A DNA stretch of 64,000 bases, from NCBI RefSeq assembly GCF_003584165.1, contig NZ_QXFJ01000030.1, positions 434,001 to 498,000 on the forward strand, given 5' to 3'. A program made the translations under genes and the position numbers. Below, one piece after another: positions 36,702 to 46,159 of the stretch. Origin of the DNA: Flagellimonas aequoris. GTDB taxonomy: Bacteria; Bacteroidota; Bacteroidia; Flavobacteriales; Flavobacteriaceae. The notes below the pieces were generated by a model. That model saw only the letters and a program-made list of their open reading frames with translations. It ran no database searches and had not been told where the DNA came from. Position 1 is the stretch's first letter, and every line of letters starts with the position of its first letter.

Positions 36702-37811
36702 ATGAAAAATTACAACACACTGAAGACAACTCTTCTGGTCGTCTCGCTTTTGCTGTGCAAAACGACTTCAGCTCAATTCGATTTTTTACCACAAAGCAGT
36801 CAAAAAGCCCAAGTATCCCAAAGAATAGGAAATACTGATTTGACCCTGGAATACTCCCGACCCAGTGTGAATGGCAGAAAAGTATGGGGATCGCTTGTTC
36901 CCTTTGGAATGAACAATTTGGGTTTTGGAACGGCTACCGAATCTCCTTGGAGAGCCGGAGCCAATGAAAACACCATATTCAAAACCACGCACGATGTCAG
37001 TATTGAAGGCAAGAACCTTCCGGCTGGGGAATATGGTTTGCATATGATTGTTTATGAGGATGATAGAGCTACTATCATCTTTTCTAAAAACCATGGTGCT
37101 TGGGGAAGTTTCTTCTACGATCCTACAGAAGATGCCCTGCGTGTAGATGTCAAGACGCAGGAAATCCCATTTGTGGAACAGTTGACCTATTCATTTGATG
37201 ATGTGCTGCCGAACTCCACCGTAGCTTCCTTAAAATGGGAGAAAAAACAGATTCCGTTCAGGATTGAAACTGATGTGGTCAACAATGTTTTGGCAGAAAT
37301 CAGGCAACAATTACAGACTTCACCAGGATTCAATCGTGCGAGTTGGGAACAAGCGGCCAACTATTCGCTCAATAATGGAGGTGATTTAGATGAAGCTCTT
37401 GGATGGATCAACGCTGCCATTGAAGGACAGTTCTTTAGTGAAAAGAATTTCAGCAATCTGAGTATAAAATCCCGGATTTTGGAAAAACAGGGGAAATCCA
37501 TGGAAGCAAAGGCAATCATGGATGAGGCCTTGCCCCTTGGAACTGTTTTTGAAGTGCATGCCTACGGGAGACAACTTATAGCCCAAGGCAGGAAGGATGC
37601 AGCACTTGAAGTTTTTAAATGGAATGCCAAAAAGCACAAGGGAACCTGGCCTGTGGACTTTGGGTTGGCAAGAGGGTATTCAGCGGTTGGTAATTATAAA
37701 ACGGCTTTAAAGCATTTGAAAATTGCAGAAGGAAGGGCACCGGATCAGGCCAATCGGAATGCGATTGCTTCCTATCTTCCAAAACTGGAACAAGGCGAGG
37801 ATATCAATTGA
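36702..37811 (+). CDS. DUF2911 domain protein, exported
   Basis: A protein of 369 residues with a cleavable signal peptide ending near TTSAQ (residue 24). The DUF2911 domain (about residues 30-180) shows LEYSRPSVNGRKVWG, FGTATESPWRAGANENT and LPAGEYGLHMI, typical of this Bacteroidota family. The C-terminal half is helical and TPR-like (about residues 195-365). The function is unknown; location is the periplasm or outer membrane. It is monocistronic and followed by a hairpin terminator. Confidence 0.88.
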   Translation: MKNYNTLKTTLLVVSLLLCKTTSAQFDFLPQSSQKAQVSQRIGNTDLTLEYSRPSVNGRKVWGSLVPFGMNNLGFGTATESPWRAGANENTIFKTTHDVSIEGKNLPAGEYGLHMIVYEDDRATIIFSKNHGAWGSFFYDPTEDALRVDVKTQEIPFVEQLTYSFDDVLPNSTVASLKWEKKQIPFRIETDVVNNVLAEIRQQLQTSPGFNRASWEQAANYSLNNGGDLDEALGWINAAIEGQFFSEKNFSNLSIKSRILEKQGKSMEAKAIMDEALPLGTVFEVHAYGRQLIAQGRKDAALEVFKWNAKKHKGTWPVDFGLARGYSAVGNYKTALKHLKIAEGRAPDQANRNAIASYLPKLEQGEDIN

Positions 37812-37829
37812 ATTTAAAGGAAAGAAGGG

Positions 37830-37853
37830 AAGCCCAGTGAATCTGGGCTTTTT
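37830..37853 (+). terminator. Terminator after the DUF2911 gene
   Basis: AAGCCCAG (37830-37837), loop TGAAT, CTGGGCTT (37843-37850) and a short T-run. It touches the recG stop codon and may work in both directions. Confidence 0.75.
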
Positions 37854-39958
37854 CAACTAATATAATTCCAGATGGTCTTGTTGGCCATCATCTTGGTAAA
37901 TGCCCGAAGGACGGGAGCATTTTCCTCTTTTTCCAATCTGGGGTCGTTTTTCAGCAATTGCATGGCATGATACCGAGCGGTCTGTAAAATTTGGTTGTCC
38001 TTTACAATGTCGGCAATCTTCAAGGCCAACAATCCACTTTGTTGGGTACCCATCAAATCACCTGGTCCACGTAGTTTTAGGTCCACCTCGGCAATTTCAA
38101 ACCCATCGTTGGTACTGGTCATCGTCTGCAAACGGGTTTTGGCATCTTCTGACAATTTGTGGCCCGTCATCAAAATACAAAAACTCTGCTCGGCACCGCG
38201 GCCTACACGTCCACGAAGCTGGTGCAATTGGGAAAGCCCAAAACGTTCGGCACTTTCAATGATCATTACCGAGGCATTGGGGACGTTCACCCCAACCTCT
38301 ATTACCGTTGTGGCCACCATAATTTGGGTTTCACCTTTTACGAAGCGTTCCATTTCATAATCCTTGTCCGCTGGTTTCATCTGGCCGTGCACAATGGAAA
38401 TCTGATACTCCGGTTGTGGAAAATCCCTGGCGATGCTCTCATATCCGTCCATCAAATCTTTGTAATCCATGGCTTCCGATTCTTGGATTAACGGATACAC
38501 AATATACACCTGTCTTCCTTTTTTGATTTCATCCTTGAGAAACCCAAAAACTTTTAATCGATTGTTATCAAAGCGATGGACCGTGGTCACAGGCTTACGA
38601 CCAGGTGGAAGCTCGTCGATCAGGGAAACATCCAAATCCCCATACAGACTCATGGCCAGTGTTCTTGGAATCGGTGTTGCCGTCATCACCAAAATGTGGG
38701 GAGGAGTATCATTTTTATGCCATAGCTTCGACCTTTGAGCCACACCAAACCGATGTTGTTCATCCACAATGGCCAACCCTAGGTTTTTGAACTGGACCTT
38801 ATCCTCCAAAACGGCATGGGTACCCACTAAAATGTTCAGGTTCCCGTTTTCCAATTGGTTGTGCAATAAGGTCCGTTCCGATTTTTTAGTGGAACCCGTC
38901 AACAAGGCAATCTTGATATCCATATTCACCAAAAGTTCCTTGAGTCCATTGTAATGTTGGGTGGCCAAGATTTCCGTGGGTGCCATCAAGCAGGCTTGGA
39001 ATCCGTTATCGATGGCCAAAAGCATACACATCAAGGCCACGATGGTCTTCCCGGACCCCACATCGCCCTGCAACAAGCGGTTCATCTGTGCATTGCTGCC
39101 CAAATCGTTTCGAATTTCCTTGATGACACGTTTTTGGGCTTCGGTAAGTTCAAACGGAAGGTGGTTTTCAAAAAACGTGGTGAAATTTTCGCCCACATTT
39201 TCAAAAGGGAGACCCTTGATCTTTTGTTTGCGCAGCATTTTCTTTGAAATCAATTGCATCTGCACAAAAAACAACTCCTCAAATTTTAATCGGAACTGTG
39301 CTCGCGCCAATAGCTCTTGATTTTTAGGAAAATGGATGTTCAACAAGGCTTCCGTTTTGGAAATCAACCGAAGTTCATCCAAAATATTGGGGGACAAGGA
39401 CTCTGGGAACAATCCTCTCGACTCCAAAAAGAGTTGTTGCACCATTTTGGAAACGACCCGATTGGTGATGCCCTTCGCACTCAATTTTTCTGTGGAAGGG
39501 TAGATGGGCTGCATGGCAATTTTCAATCCTTGTTGATGCTGAACCAAGAGTTCCATTTCGGGGTGGGGCATGGAAAAAGTACTTCCGTATTGGGAAACCC
39601 GACCGAACACCACGTAAGGTTCATTGATTTTTATGCTATCCTTGATCCATTTGTGCCCGCGGAACCAAACCAGTTCCATTTGCCCCGTATCGTCCACAAA
39701 AGTGGCCACCAAACGTTTGCCCCGTTTTTGTTCCACCATTTTTAGATGGATGATCTTTCCAACCACCTGCACATCGGCACCGCTGGGCTGCAATTGGTTG
39801 ATCTTGTAATAACTGGTGCGGTCCAAATAGCGATTGGGGAAGAGATGGAGCAGGTCCCGATAGGTTTCTATACCCAGTTCGGCCTTTAGGATATCGGCCC
39901 GGTTGGGACCGACTCCTTTGAGATAGGCAATGGGAGTTTGTAGAAAATTGGGATTCAT
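37853..39958 (-). CDS. recG: ATP-dependent DNA helicase RecG
   Basis: A protein of 701 residues. The N-terminal wedge/OB domain (about residues 1-190) opens with PIAYLKGVGPNRAD. Walker A is in LLQGDVGSGKTIVALM near residue 298, the DEQH box in VDEQHRFG, and the helicase C-domain contains QLRGRVGRG, with the RecG C-terminal hairpin region after it. RecG remodels stalled forks and branch-migrates Holliday junctions. It is divergent from the M1 peptidase gene, 46 nt apart. Confidence 0.97.
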   Translation of the reverse strand: MNPNFLQTPIAYLKGVGPNRADILKAELGIETYRDLLHLFPNRYLDRTSYYKINQLQPSGADVQVVGKIIHLKMVEQKRGKRLVATFVDDTGQMELVWFRGHKWIKDSIKINEPYVVFGRVSQYGSTFSMPHPEMELLVQHQQGLKIAMQPIYPSTEKLSAKGITNRVVSKMVQQLFLESRGLFPESLSPNILDELRLISKTEALLNIHFPKNQELLARAQFRLKFEELFFVQMQLISKKMLRKQKIKGLPFENVGENFTTFFENHLPFELTEAQKRVIKEIRNDLGSNAQMNRLLQGDVGSGKTIVALMCMLLAIDNGFQACLMAPTEILATQHYNGLKELLVNMDIKIALLTGSTKKSERTLLHNQLENGNLNILVGTHAVLEDKVQFKNLGLAIVDEQHRFGVAQRSKLWHKNDTPPHILVMTATPIPRTLAMSLYGDLDVSLIDELPPGRKPVTTVHRFDNNRLKVFGFLKDEIKKGRQVYIVYPLIQESEAMDYKDLMDGYESIARDFPQPEYQISIVHGQMKPADKDYEMERFVKGETQIMVATTVIEVGVNVPNASVMIIESAERFGLSQLHQLRGRVGRGAEQSFCILMTGHKLSEDAKTRLQTMTSTNDGFEIAEVDLKLRGPGDLMGTQQSGLLALKIADIVKDNQILQTARYHAMQLLKNDPRLEKEENAPVLRAFTKMMANKTIWNYIS

Positions 39959-40004
39959 CGAACTAAAATATGTAATTTGGAAGGACTTTTGATGGGATGA
40001 TCGT

Positions 40005-42158
40005 ATGAAGCTGAACCCGATTCTTATTTTTCTCCTATTTGTGCACCTCTTGAACGCCCAGGTTCAGGACAAGGTGGATTTTATCCATGCAGAAGTTTTT
40101 GTGGAGCCTATATTGGAAGATAAAATGATTCAAGGCTCGGTCATCTATGAATTTAAGGTTCTTGATAATGTTAACACCGTCTTTTTGGATGCACATGACA
40201 TGGATTTTTCTACTGTGCTTCTCGATGGCAGAGATGTTCCTTTTGAGAACACAAATAAAAAAATCGTCCTGAAAAATAGTTTTAAAAAGGGAAGTACTCA
40301 TTTAGTTAAATTGAGTTATAAGACAATTCCCAAGCAAACAGTATATTTCATTCAAGGAAAAAATATAGAGTCACCAACAATACCAATAATATCAAGTTTT
40401 CTTTCTGCTAAAGAAGCTGTTTTGGAGGGAGACTGGACAATAATTGATCAAGTTTGGACCCAAGGGCAAGGAAAATATACCAGTCATTGGTTGCCCAGTT
40501 TAGATGATATGACGGACAAAATTGAGTTTGATATTAGAATCATTGCTGATATGGGCTTTTCGGTTATTTCTAATGGGAAATTGAAATCAGTTGACTCGAT
40601 AGCTGAATATTCAAGACAATGGAAGTTTGACATGCAAAAACCCATGAGCGGTTATCTAGTCGGTTTTGCCATTGGGGATTTTGATAAAAAAGAGCTCAAA
40701 TCTTCATCCGGAGTGCCCATTGAACTGTATTACGAACCCAAGGACAGCTTAAAAGTAGAGCCCACCTATCGCTACACCAAACATATTTTTGATTTTTTGG
40801 AGAAGGAAATCGGGGTTCCTTATCCTTGGCAGAATTACAAACAAGTCCCTGTTCAGGATTTTCTGTATGCGGGTATGGAAAACACTACCTGCACCATTTT
40901 TTCCAACCAATATGTAATTGATTCAACAGCCTTTGTGGATAAAAACTACGTGAATGTGAATGCCCATGAACTGGCCCATCAATGGTTTGGGGACCTTGTT
41001 ACCGAAACCAGCAGCGAGCACCATTGGTTGCATGAAGGTTTTGCCACGTTTTATGCCTATTTGGCGGAAAAGGACATTTTCGGAGATGATTATTTTTATT
41101 GGCATTTGTTGGAAACCGCCAACGCCTTGGAGAATTTTTCGGAGGATGATCAAGGAGAAGCTTTAAGGAATTCAGGCGCCGGAAGTTTGACCTTTTATGA
41201 GAAGGGAGCTTGGGCCTTGGTGATGCTTCAGGATATGTTGGGAGAAGTCAACTTTAAGAAAGGAATCCAGAATTACCTGAAAAAACACGCTTACCAAAAT
41301 GTGACCATTCCCGATTTTATGGCCGAGATGGAGACTGTTTCCGGCATGGGACTTTCCGATTTTGAATCCACTTGGTTACACGATTCTGATTTTCCGTTTG
41401 AAAGTGTGCAAACCTTTTTGATGGAGAAAAATGCTTCCATCAAACGGTATTTTGAGATTAAAAACGAAATAGATAACAGTCCTACCGAAACTGAAACGAT
41501 ATTGACAAACGCTTGGGACTCCTTCACTTCATCCCAACTGAAACAAAACCTTATTTTGGATTATGGCAAGAACCTGTCGCCAGTATTTTTGGATAAGGTA
41601 TTGAAGGAAGGTGATTTAAAAGTGCGGCAAGCTGTCATTTTATCGCTGGACAAAATCCCTAAAGAATTGCAAAGTTCAGCAGAAAAATTGTTGACCGATG
41701 CGAGCTACACCACGGTAGAATCAGCCTTGTACAAACTTTGGTCTGATTTTCCCGAGGGCAGGGGCCGTTATCTTGATAAAACGCAGTCTGTCATTGGGTT
41801 TCCCAACAAAAATATTCGATTGTTATGGTTAACGTTGGCCCTCGTGACCCCTGAATACCGTTCCGATTTAAAACCAGCCTATTTAGAGGAGTTGAGCAAT
41901 TATACCGGGGCGGAATATCATTTTGAAACACGGTTAATGGCTTTTGAATATTTAAAGAGTATTGGCGGGTTCAATGATGAGTCGCTCAAAAATTTAATCG
42001 AGGCCTGTAGCCACCATGTTTGGCATTTTAAAAAATCGGCACGTAATATTTTGAATGAAATTTTAAAGCAAGAAGGCGGTTTGGCAAGGGTAAAGTCCAT
42101 ATATCCTTTGCTAAATCAAGAAGAAAAGCAATATTTGGACAAAACTTTGGGTGAATGA
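40005..42158 (+). CDS. M1 family aminopeptidase, exported
   Basis: A protein of 717 residues with a signal peptide (cleavage near LLNAQ, residue 19). The exopeptidase signature appears as YAGMENTTC and the zinc site as HELAH at 321-325 with the third ligand Glu344 in WLHEGFA, so it should be active. The C-terminal third is a HEAT-like helical domain. It would cleave N-terminal residues from peptides in the periplasm. The first 600 nt are visibly more AT-rich than the rest. It overlaps the patatin gene by an ATGA junction. Confidence 0.92.
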   Translation: MKLNPILIFLLFVHLLNAQVQDKVDFIHAEVFVEPILEDKMIQGSVIYEFKVLDNVNTVFLDAHDMDFSTVLLDGRDVPFENTNKKIVLKNSFKKGSTHLVKLSYKTIPKQTVYFIQGKNIESPTIPIISSFLSAKEAVLEGDWTIIDQVWTQGQGKYTSHWLPSLDDMTDKIEFDIRIIADMGFSVISNGKLKSVDSIAEYSRQWKFDMQKPMSGYLVGFAIGDFDKKELKSSSGVPIELYYEPKDSLKVEPTYRYTKHIFDFLEKEIGVPYPWQNYKQVPVQDFLYAGMENTTCTIFSNQYVIDSTAFVDKNYVNVNAHELAHQWFGDLVTETSSEHHWLHEGFATFYAYLAEKDIFGDDYFYWHLLETANALENFSEDDQGEALRNSGAGSLTFYEKGAWALVMLQDMLGEVNFKKGIQNYLKKHAYQNVTIPDFMAEMETVSGMGLSDFESTWLHDSDFPFESVQTFLMEKNASIKRYFEIKNEIDNSPTETETILTNAWDSFTSSQLKQNLILDYGKNLSPVFLDKVLKEGDLKVRQAVILSLDKIPKELQSSAEKLLTDASYTTVESALYKLWSDFPEGRGRYLDKTQSVIGFPNKNIRLLWLTLALVTPEYRSDLKPAYLEELSNYTGAEYHFETRLMAFEYLKSIGGFNDESLKNLIEACSHHVWHFKKSARNILNEILKQEGGLARVKSIYPLLNQEEKQYLDKTLGE

Positions 42159-43069
42159 GGGCATTGGTCATTTCTGGTGGGGGCAGTAAAGGAGCTTTTG
42201 CAGGCGGGGTGGCCCAATTTCTGATCCAGGAGGCCAAACACAAGTATGATCTTTTTGTGGGTACCTCAACAGGAAGTCTTTTGATTTCCCATCTGGCACT
42301 GAACAAACTGGATAAGATCAAGGAAATTTATTCCTCGGTAGACCAGGACAGCATTTTTAACAATTGCCCCTTCATCATCAAGAAAAAGCATGGGGTCGAG
42401 ATTATTGCCATCAACCACTGGAACGTGGTCAAAAACTTCATCCGAGGTAAAAAGACCTTCGGGGAAAGCGAGAATCTTAGAAAATTGATACGGGATTCCA
42501 TCACCATGGAAGAATTTGAAGAATTGAAGGAAGGAGACATGGATGTAGTGGTCACGGTTTCCAACCTTTCCCTGAACCAGGTAGAGTATAAGTCCATCAA
42601 CGATTGCACCTATGATGAGTTTTGCGATTGGATTTGGATTTCCTCCAATTACACACCCTTTATGAGCTTGGTCAAAAAAGATGGTTGCGAATATGCCGAT
42701 GGGGGATTAGGTAGCTTGGTACCGATTGAGGAAGCTCTACAACGAGGTGCTACTGAAGTCGATGTAGTGGTGCTCCACACCGAAGTGAACCATTTGAACC
42801 GTATGTCCACCAAAAACCCTTTCGACTTGATCACCACCATCTTCAGTTTTATGTTGGACAGGATTGAAAATCAAAATGTCCGTATCGGGAAATTGGTGGC
42901 CAACCAAAAGGATGCCATCATCAATTTTTATTACACACCCACTGTATTGACGACCAATTCATTGATTTTCAATAAGGAACGAATGACCATGTGGTGGAAA
43001 CGTGGTTATCTATATGCCAAAAATAAGAACGAGGAAACCAGCCCCATCAATCCTGAAGTACAGGAATAA
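42155..43069 (+). CDS. Patatin-like phospholipase family protein
   Basis: A protein of 304 residues without signal peptide. The oxyanion loop SGGGSKGAFAGG is near residue 6, the nucleophile elbow GTSTGS near residue 40, and the catalytic Asp in YADGGLGSLVP near residue 178. Patatins are Ser-Asp acyl hydrolases acting on lipids. It starts in the stop codon of the M1 peptidase gene, indicating coupled translation, though no shared pathway is obvious. Confidence 0.9.
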   Translation: MRALVISGGGSKGAFAGGVAQFLIQEAKHKYDLFVGTSTGSLLISHLALNKLDKIKEIYSSVDQDSIFNNCPFIIKKKHGVEIIAINHWNVVKNFIRGKKTFGESENLRKLIRDSITMEEFEELKEGDMDVVVTVSNLSLNQVEYKSINDCTYDEFCDWIWISSNYTPFMSLVKKDGCEYADGGLGSLVPIEEALQRGATEVDVVVLHTEVNHLNRMSTKNPFDLITTIFSFMLDRIENQNVRIGKLVANQKDAIINFYYTPTVLTTNSLIFNKERMTMWWKRGYLYAKNKNEETSPINPEVQE

Positions 43070-43070
43070 A

Positions 43071-43592
43071 CTAGTCCCAAAGTTCGCTCACCTCTTTTTT
43101 TACAAACGCCAATGCGGTCTGCGAAGGGGATTGTTTTTCCATGGTTTGGTTCAGGATATCTTCCCTCAACTTGTCAGGGGAATCGGTTTGGCTCATCCCG
43201 GCACTACGGATAATCTGGATGGTGGCATTTTTAGCCGTTTTGATGATGTTCCAGCATTCATCCGTCATATAGATCTGTTGGGACAGGTTGTGCTCAAATT
43301 CCGTTTCTATCTGTTTGATGAGCAGGTTTTCATAGTCGCTCTTGCTTTTGGTTTTCGGTGCGACCCTTACCACTAGACTGTTCAAGGCAATACGTTCCAG
43401 GAAAAGGGCCATACGCTCATAGGCTTGCAAACGAACGGGCAGCGTTTCCTTTTGGGAATCCTTGTGCAATAGAAAACGACGTCTGCCATCTTCATTACGG
43501 GTATGCAGTCTAAAAAAGTAAAAGGCAACCGCTCCGGTTACCACCGCAGGCATTAAATAGGCAAATAGCTGAAGGATTTGATCTCCATTCAT
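43071..43592 (-). CDS. Conserved Bacteroidota protein with N-terminal membrane anchor (DUF7935-like)
   Basis: A protein of 173 residues. One membrane helix at about residues 8-26 is followed by a basic linker and a helical cytoplasmic domain with the conserved stretch LQAYERMALFLERI near residue 56 and IYMTDECWNIIKTAKN near residue 107. I recognise it as a protein conserved in flavobacteria but know of no assigned function. It ends 1 nt from the convergent patatin gene. Confidence 0.7.
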   Translation of the reverse strand: MNGDQILQLFAYLMPAVVTGAVAFYFFRLHTRNEDGRRRFLLHKDSQKETLPVRLQAYERMALFLERIALNSLVVRVAPKTKSKSDYENLLIKQIETEFEHNLSQQIYMTDECWNIIKTAKNATIQIIRSAGMSQTDSPDKLREDILNQTMEKQSPSQTALAFVKKEVSELWD

Positions 43593-43676
43593 AGGATAGT
43601 TTGGTTTTTGTTTTGATTTTACACTACCAAGAACGAACCAAAATCCTAAAAAGTATGTTTCACGGAGATGTTAATG

Positions 43677-44450
43677 TTATCGGGTCGCTTTGGCACTTTC
43701 CTTGGCCGTGGCATAAAAACCTTTGTAATCGGGCTGCAATTTTATATTGATACCTTCCTTAAAATTGCCATCCTTGGCAGAGATGCCGATGCGGTTTGCA
43801 GGAATCTCCAATATTCCGACCAGTTCTTTGGCCACGGCGGCAGCTTGATCAAAGGTAGGTCCGAATTCTCCTGTCATGTTCAACCCTTCCACTTCGGTTT
43901 TAAAATTGGGATTGGCCTTGATCACTTTCGCCACATTGGCCAACCAGGCTTTTCCTTCCTCGGTCAATTCAGAAGAGGTATCCGAACCAAAAAGGTTGTT
44001 CAAGCTGCTGGAAATGGAAATGGTTCCCTCGGCAACGCCCACATTGGCATTTTCGCCCAAGGTTTGTTTGATCCGCGTCAAAGAAACAATGGCGGTGGAA
44101 TCGTTGGCAGAGATCATATCGTTGATGCCGCTCAACTGCTTTTCCTTTCTGGCCAGTGCAGCCATGGCTTTGTTCACGTTATCAGAATTCTGTTTCGAAA
44201 GTTCCGAGAAATTGCTCAAATTGCTCAATAGGGTGGCGTTGGCATCCCGAAGCCCTGCATTTTCCGTGTCCAAGGTTTCAGCCTTGGCATTGGCGGAAGA
44301 TATTTCACGTTTGGCTTTGGCCAGTTCCTGTTCCACATCTGAAATCTTGGTTTTTAAGCTTTCAATTTCAGCAATGAGTTCGCTTTTCTTTTGTGCACTG
44401 GCAGTACCTGCAAGGACTAGGAACAATATAAAGGGTAAATATCTTTTCAT
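43677..44450 (-). CDS. Exported coiled-coil protein with degenerate OmpA-like C-terminus
   Basis: About 257 residues from the ATG at 44450, which opens a clear signal peptide (cleavage near GTASAQ, residue 19). Longer in-frame starts would remove it. Residues 22-125 form a coiled coil rich in Glu, Lys and Ala. The C-terminal part (about 140-250) resembles an OmpA/MotB-type fold with a self-assembling strand and ANPNFKTEVEGLN in place of the usual VEGHTD, and the NRIGISAKDG segment. The peptidoglycan-binding Asp/Arg pair is not evident. It lies 37 nt after the glutamate-synthase-like gene. Confidence 0.68.
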   Translation of the reverse strand: MKRYLPFILFLVLAGTASAQKKSELIAEIESLKTKISDVEQELAKAKREISSANAKAETLDTENAGLRDANATLLSNLSNFSELSKQNSDNVNKAMAALARKEKQLSGINDMISANDSTAIVSLTRIKQTLGENANVGVAEGTISISSSLNNLFGSDTSSELTEEGKAWLANVAKVIKANPNFKTEVEGLNMTGEFGPTFDQAAAVAKELVGILEIPANRIGISAKDGNFKEGINIKLQPDYKGFYATAKESAKATR

Positions 44451-44487
44451 AAGTAGTATTTGTTCGTTAAAAATATTAGGGGCTAAA

Positions 44488-46062
44488 TTATAATGTTTTT
44501 TCCAAAGATGGTTGTCCACCCAAGTGAACGCAATCATAAAGTTTTTGCATAGAGTCAAAATCCACTTTCTCTTTTTGGTACTTGTAGACCGAACGCAAAT
44601 TACTGCTAAGATAGTCATCATCCACATTCACTTGTATATCTTCCATATGAAATTGGCATGGATGCTCATACCCTGCGGCATGGGTAATCTCCAAAAATTC
44701 TTTACGGAAAGTCTTGAAATATTGTGCCAGCCTATCGGATTTCAAGGGAACGTTGATACCGTTCTGCAGCCACTTGTTCTGTGTAGCTACTCCAGAGGGG
44801 CATCTGTTCGTATGGCATACCTGGGCCTGTATACAACCGATGCTCATCATGGCCTCCCTGGCCACGTTGATACAATCCGCACCCATGGCAAAGGCCATGG
44901 CCGCTTTTGCGGGAAAACCTAATTTGCCACTTCCGATGAAGACAATACGTTCCGTTAATCCCCGATCTAAGAAGAGCTTGTATACTGACGAGAATCCATA
45001 GGTCCACGGAAGGGATACGTGGTCCGCAAAACTGGGTGGTGCCGCACCAGTGCCCCCTTCACCGCCATCAATGGTGATAAAATCCGGGCCCTTGCCTGTT
45101 TTGATCATTAAATCGGCCAGTTCCTCCCATTGATCTACCTTGCCAACTGCTCCCTTGATTCCTACGGGAAGCCCGGTTTCGTGCGCAATAGATTCGATGA
45201 GTTCCATGAGTTCAGGAATATTTTTGAAAGCTTTGTGAGTAGGAGGGGAGATGACATCCTTTCCTACTTCCACACCTCGTATCTCTGCCAGTTCATGGGT
45301 AATCTTTGACCCAGGGAGCACACCACCTTTACCAGGTTTGGCTCCTTGCGACAATTTGATTTCCACCGCTTTGATGCAGGGATTTTCATCCACCAAAATC
45401 TTCAATTTTTCCATGGAGAGATTTCCATCCTTGCTGCGTACACCAAAATATCCGGTCCCAAAATGAAAAATAACATCACCGCCTTGCTTGTGATAGGGCG
45501 ACAGTCCGCCTTCACCCGTGTTGTGGTAGGCGTGGCATTTTTCCACCCCTTTGTTCAACGATTCAATGGCCGCAGCGGACAAGGACCCAAAACTCATGGC
45601 CGAAACATTGATCACCGAGGCAGGACGATAGGGCTTCTTCCGTTTGTTGTAAGCACCCATCACCTTGGCGCAAGGGATAAAATAAGGATCTTTGATGTTG
45701 GGATGGTTTTCGGGAACCTGATACCCGATCATCGCGTTTTTTACAAAAATGTGCTGGTGCTTGTAAATGTCACGATCGGTCCCGAATCCCTCATAGTTGT
45801 TTTCCTTTTTGGCAGAAGCGTAGATCCAACTTCGTTCAATTCGGTTAAAAGGAAGTTCCTCTCGGTTATTGGCCACAAAATACTGGCGCATTTCCGGGCC
45901 GATGCTTTCCAGCCAGTACCGCAAATGTCCCACAATGGGAAAATTATGACTGATGGTGTGCGCTTTTTGAAAAAAGATATCTCGGATGGCAACGATCAAA
46001 AGAAAGATGAGAATCCAGGTCCACCAAGGGATATCGCCCAAGAAATCAAGAAATGCTTCCAT
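44488..46062 (-). CDS. FMN-binding glutamate synthase family protein, membrane-anchored
   Basis: About 524 residues from the ATG at 46062 that begins a membrane helix (about residues 11-30). The FMN domain corresponds to the C-terminal synthase half of GltB, with IDGGEGGTGAAPPSFADH and KLSQGAKPGKGG. A cysteine cluster CIQAQVCHTNRCPSGVATQ matches the 3Fe-4S ligand pattern. No glutaminase domain is present, so it is not a full glutamate synthase. The natural substrate and electron donor of this archaeal-type stand-alone family are not settled. Confidence 0.85.
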   Translation of the reverse strand: MEAFLDFLGDIPWWTWILIFLLIVAIRDIFFQKAHTISHNFPIVGHLRYWLESIGPEMRQYFVANNREELPFNRIERSWIYASAKKENNYEGFGTDRDIYKHQHIFVKNAMIGYQVPENHPNIKDPYFIPCAKVMGAYNKRKKPYRPASVINVSAMSFGSLSAAAIESLNKGVEKCHAYHNTGEGGLSPYHKQGGDVIFHFGTGYFGVRSKDGNLSMEKLKILVDENPCIKAVEIKLSQGAKPGKGGVLPGSKITHELAEIRGVEVGKDVISPPTHKAFKNIPELMELIESIAHETGLPVGIKGAVGKVDQWEELADLMIKTGKGPDFITIDGGEGGTGAAPPSFADHVSLPWTYGFSSVYKLFLDRGLTERIVFIGSGKLGFPAKAAMAFAMGADCINVAREAMMSIGCIQAQVCHTNRCPSGVATQNKWLQNGINVPLKSDRLAQYFKTFRKEFLEITHAAGYEHPCQFHMEDIQVNVDDDYLSSNLRSVYKYQKEKVDFDSMQKLYDCVHLGGQPSLEKTL

Positions 46063-46096
46063 ATTTTTAGTTTCAGGTGTGCTTACAAATATCAAA

Positions 46097-46135
46097 CCCC
46101 GATGTCCAAATTCCAAATTATGGAGGACATCGGGG
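46097..46135 (-). terminator. Inverted repeat / likely terminator
   Basis: CCCCGATGTCC (46097-46107) and GGACATCGGGG (46125-46135) form a perfect 11-bp stem with a 17-nt loop, between the M20 gene and the glutamate-synthase-like gene on the minus strand. The T-run after it is poor (TTTGATATTTG), so termination may be partial. Confidence 0.55.
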
Positions 46136-46159
46136 ATTGATTTATAGGATTAGCAAAGA

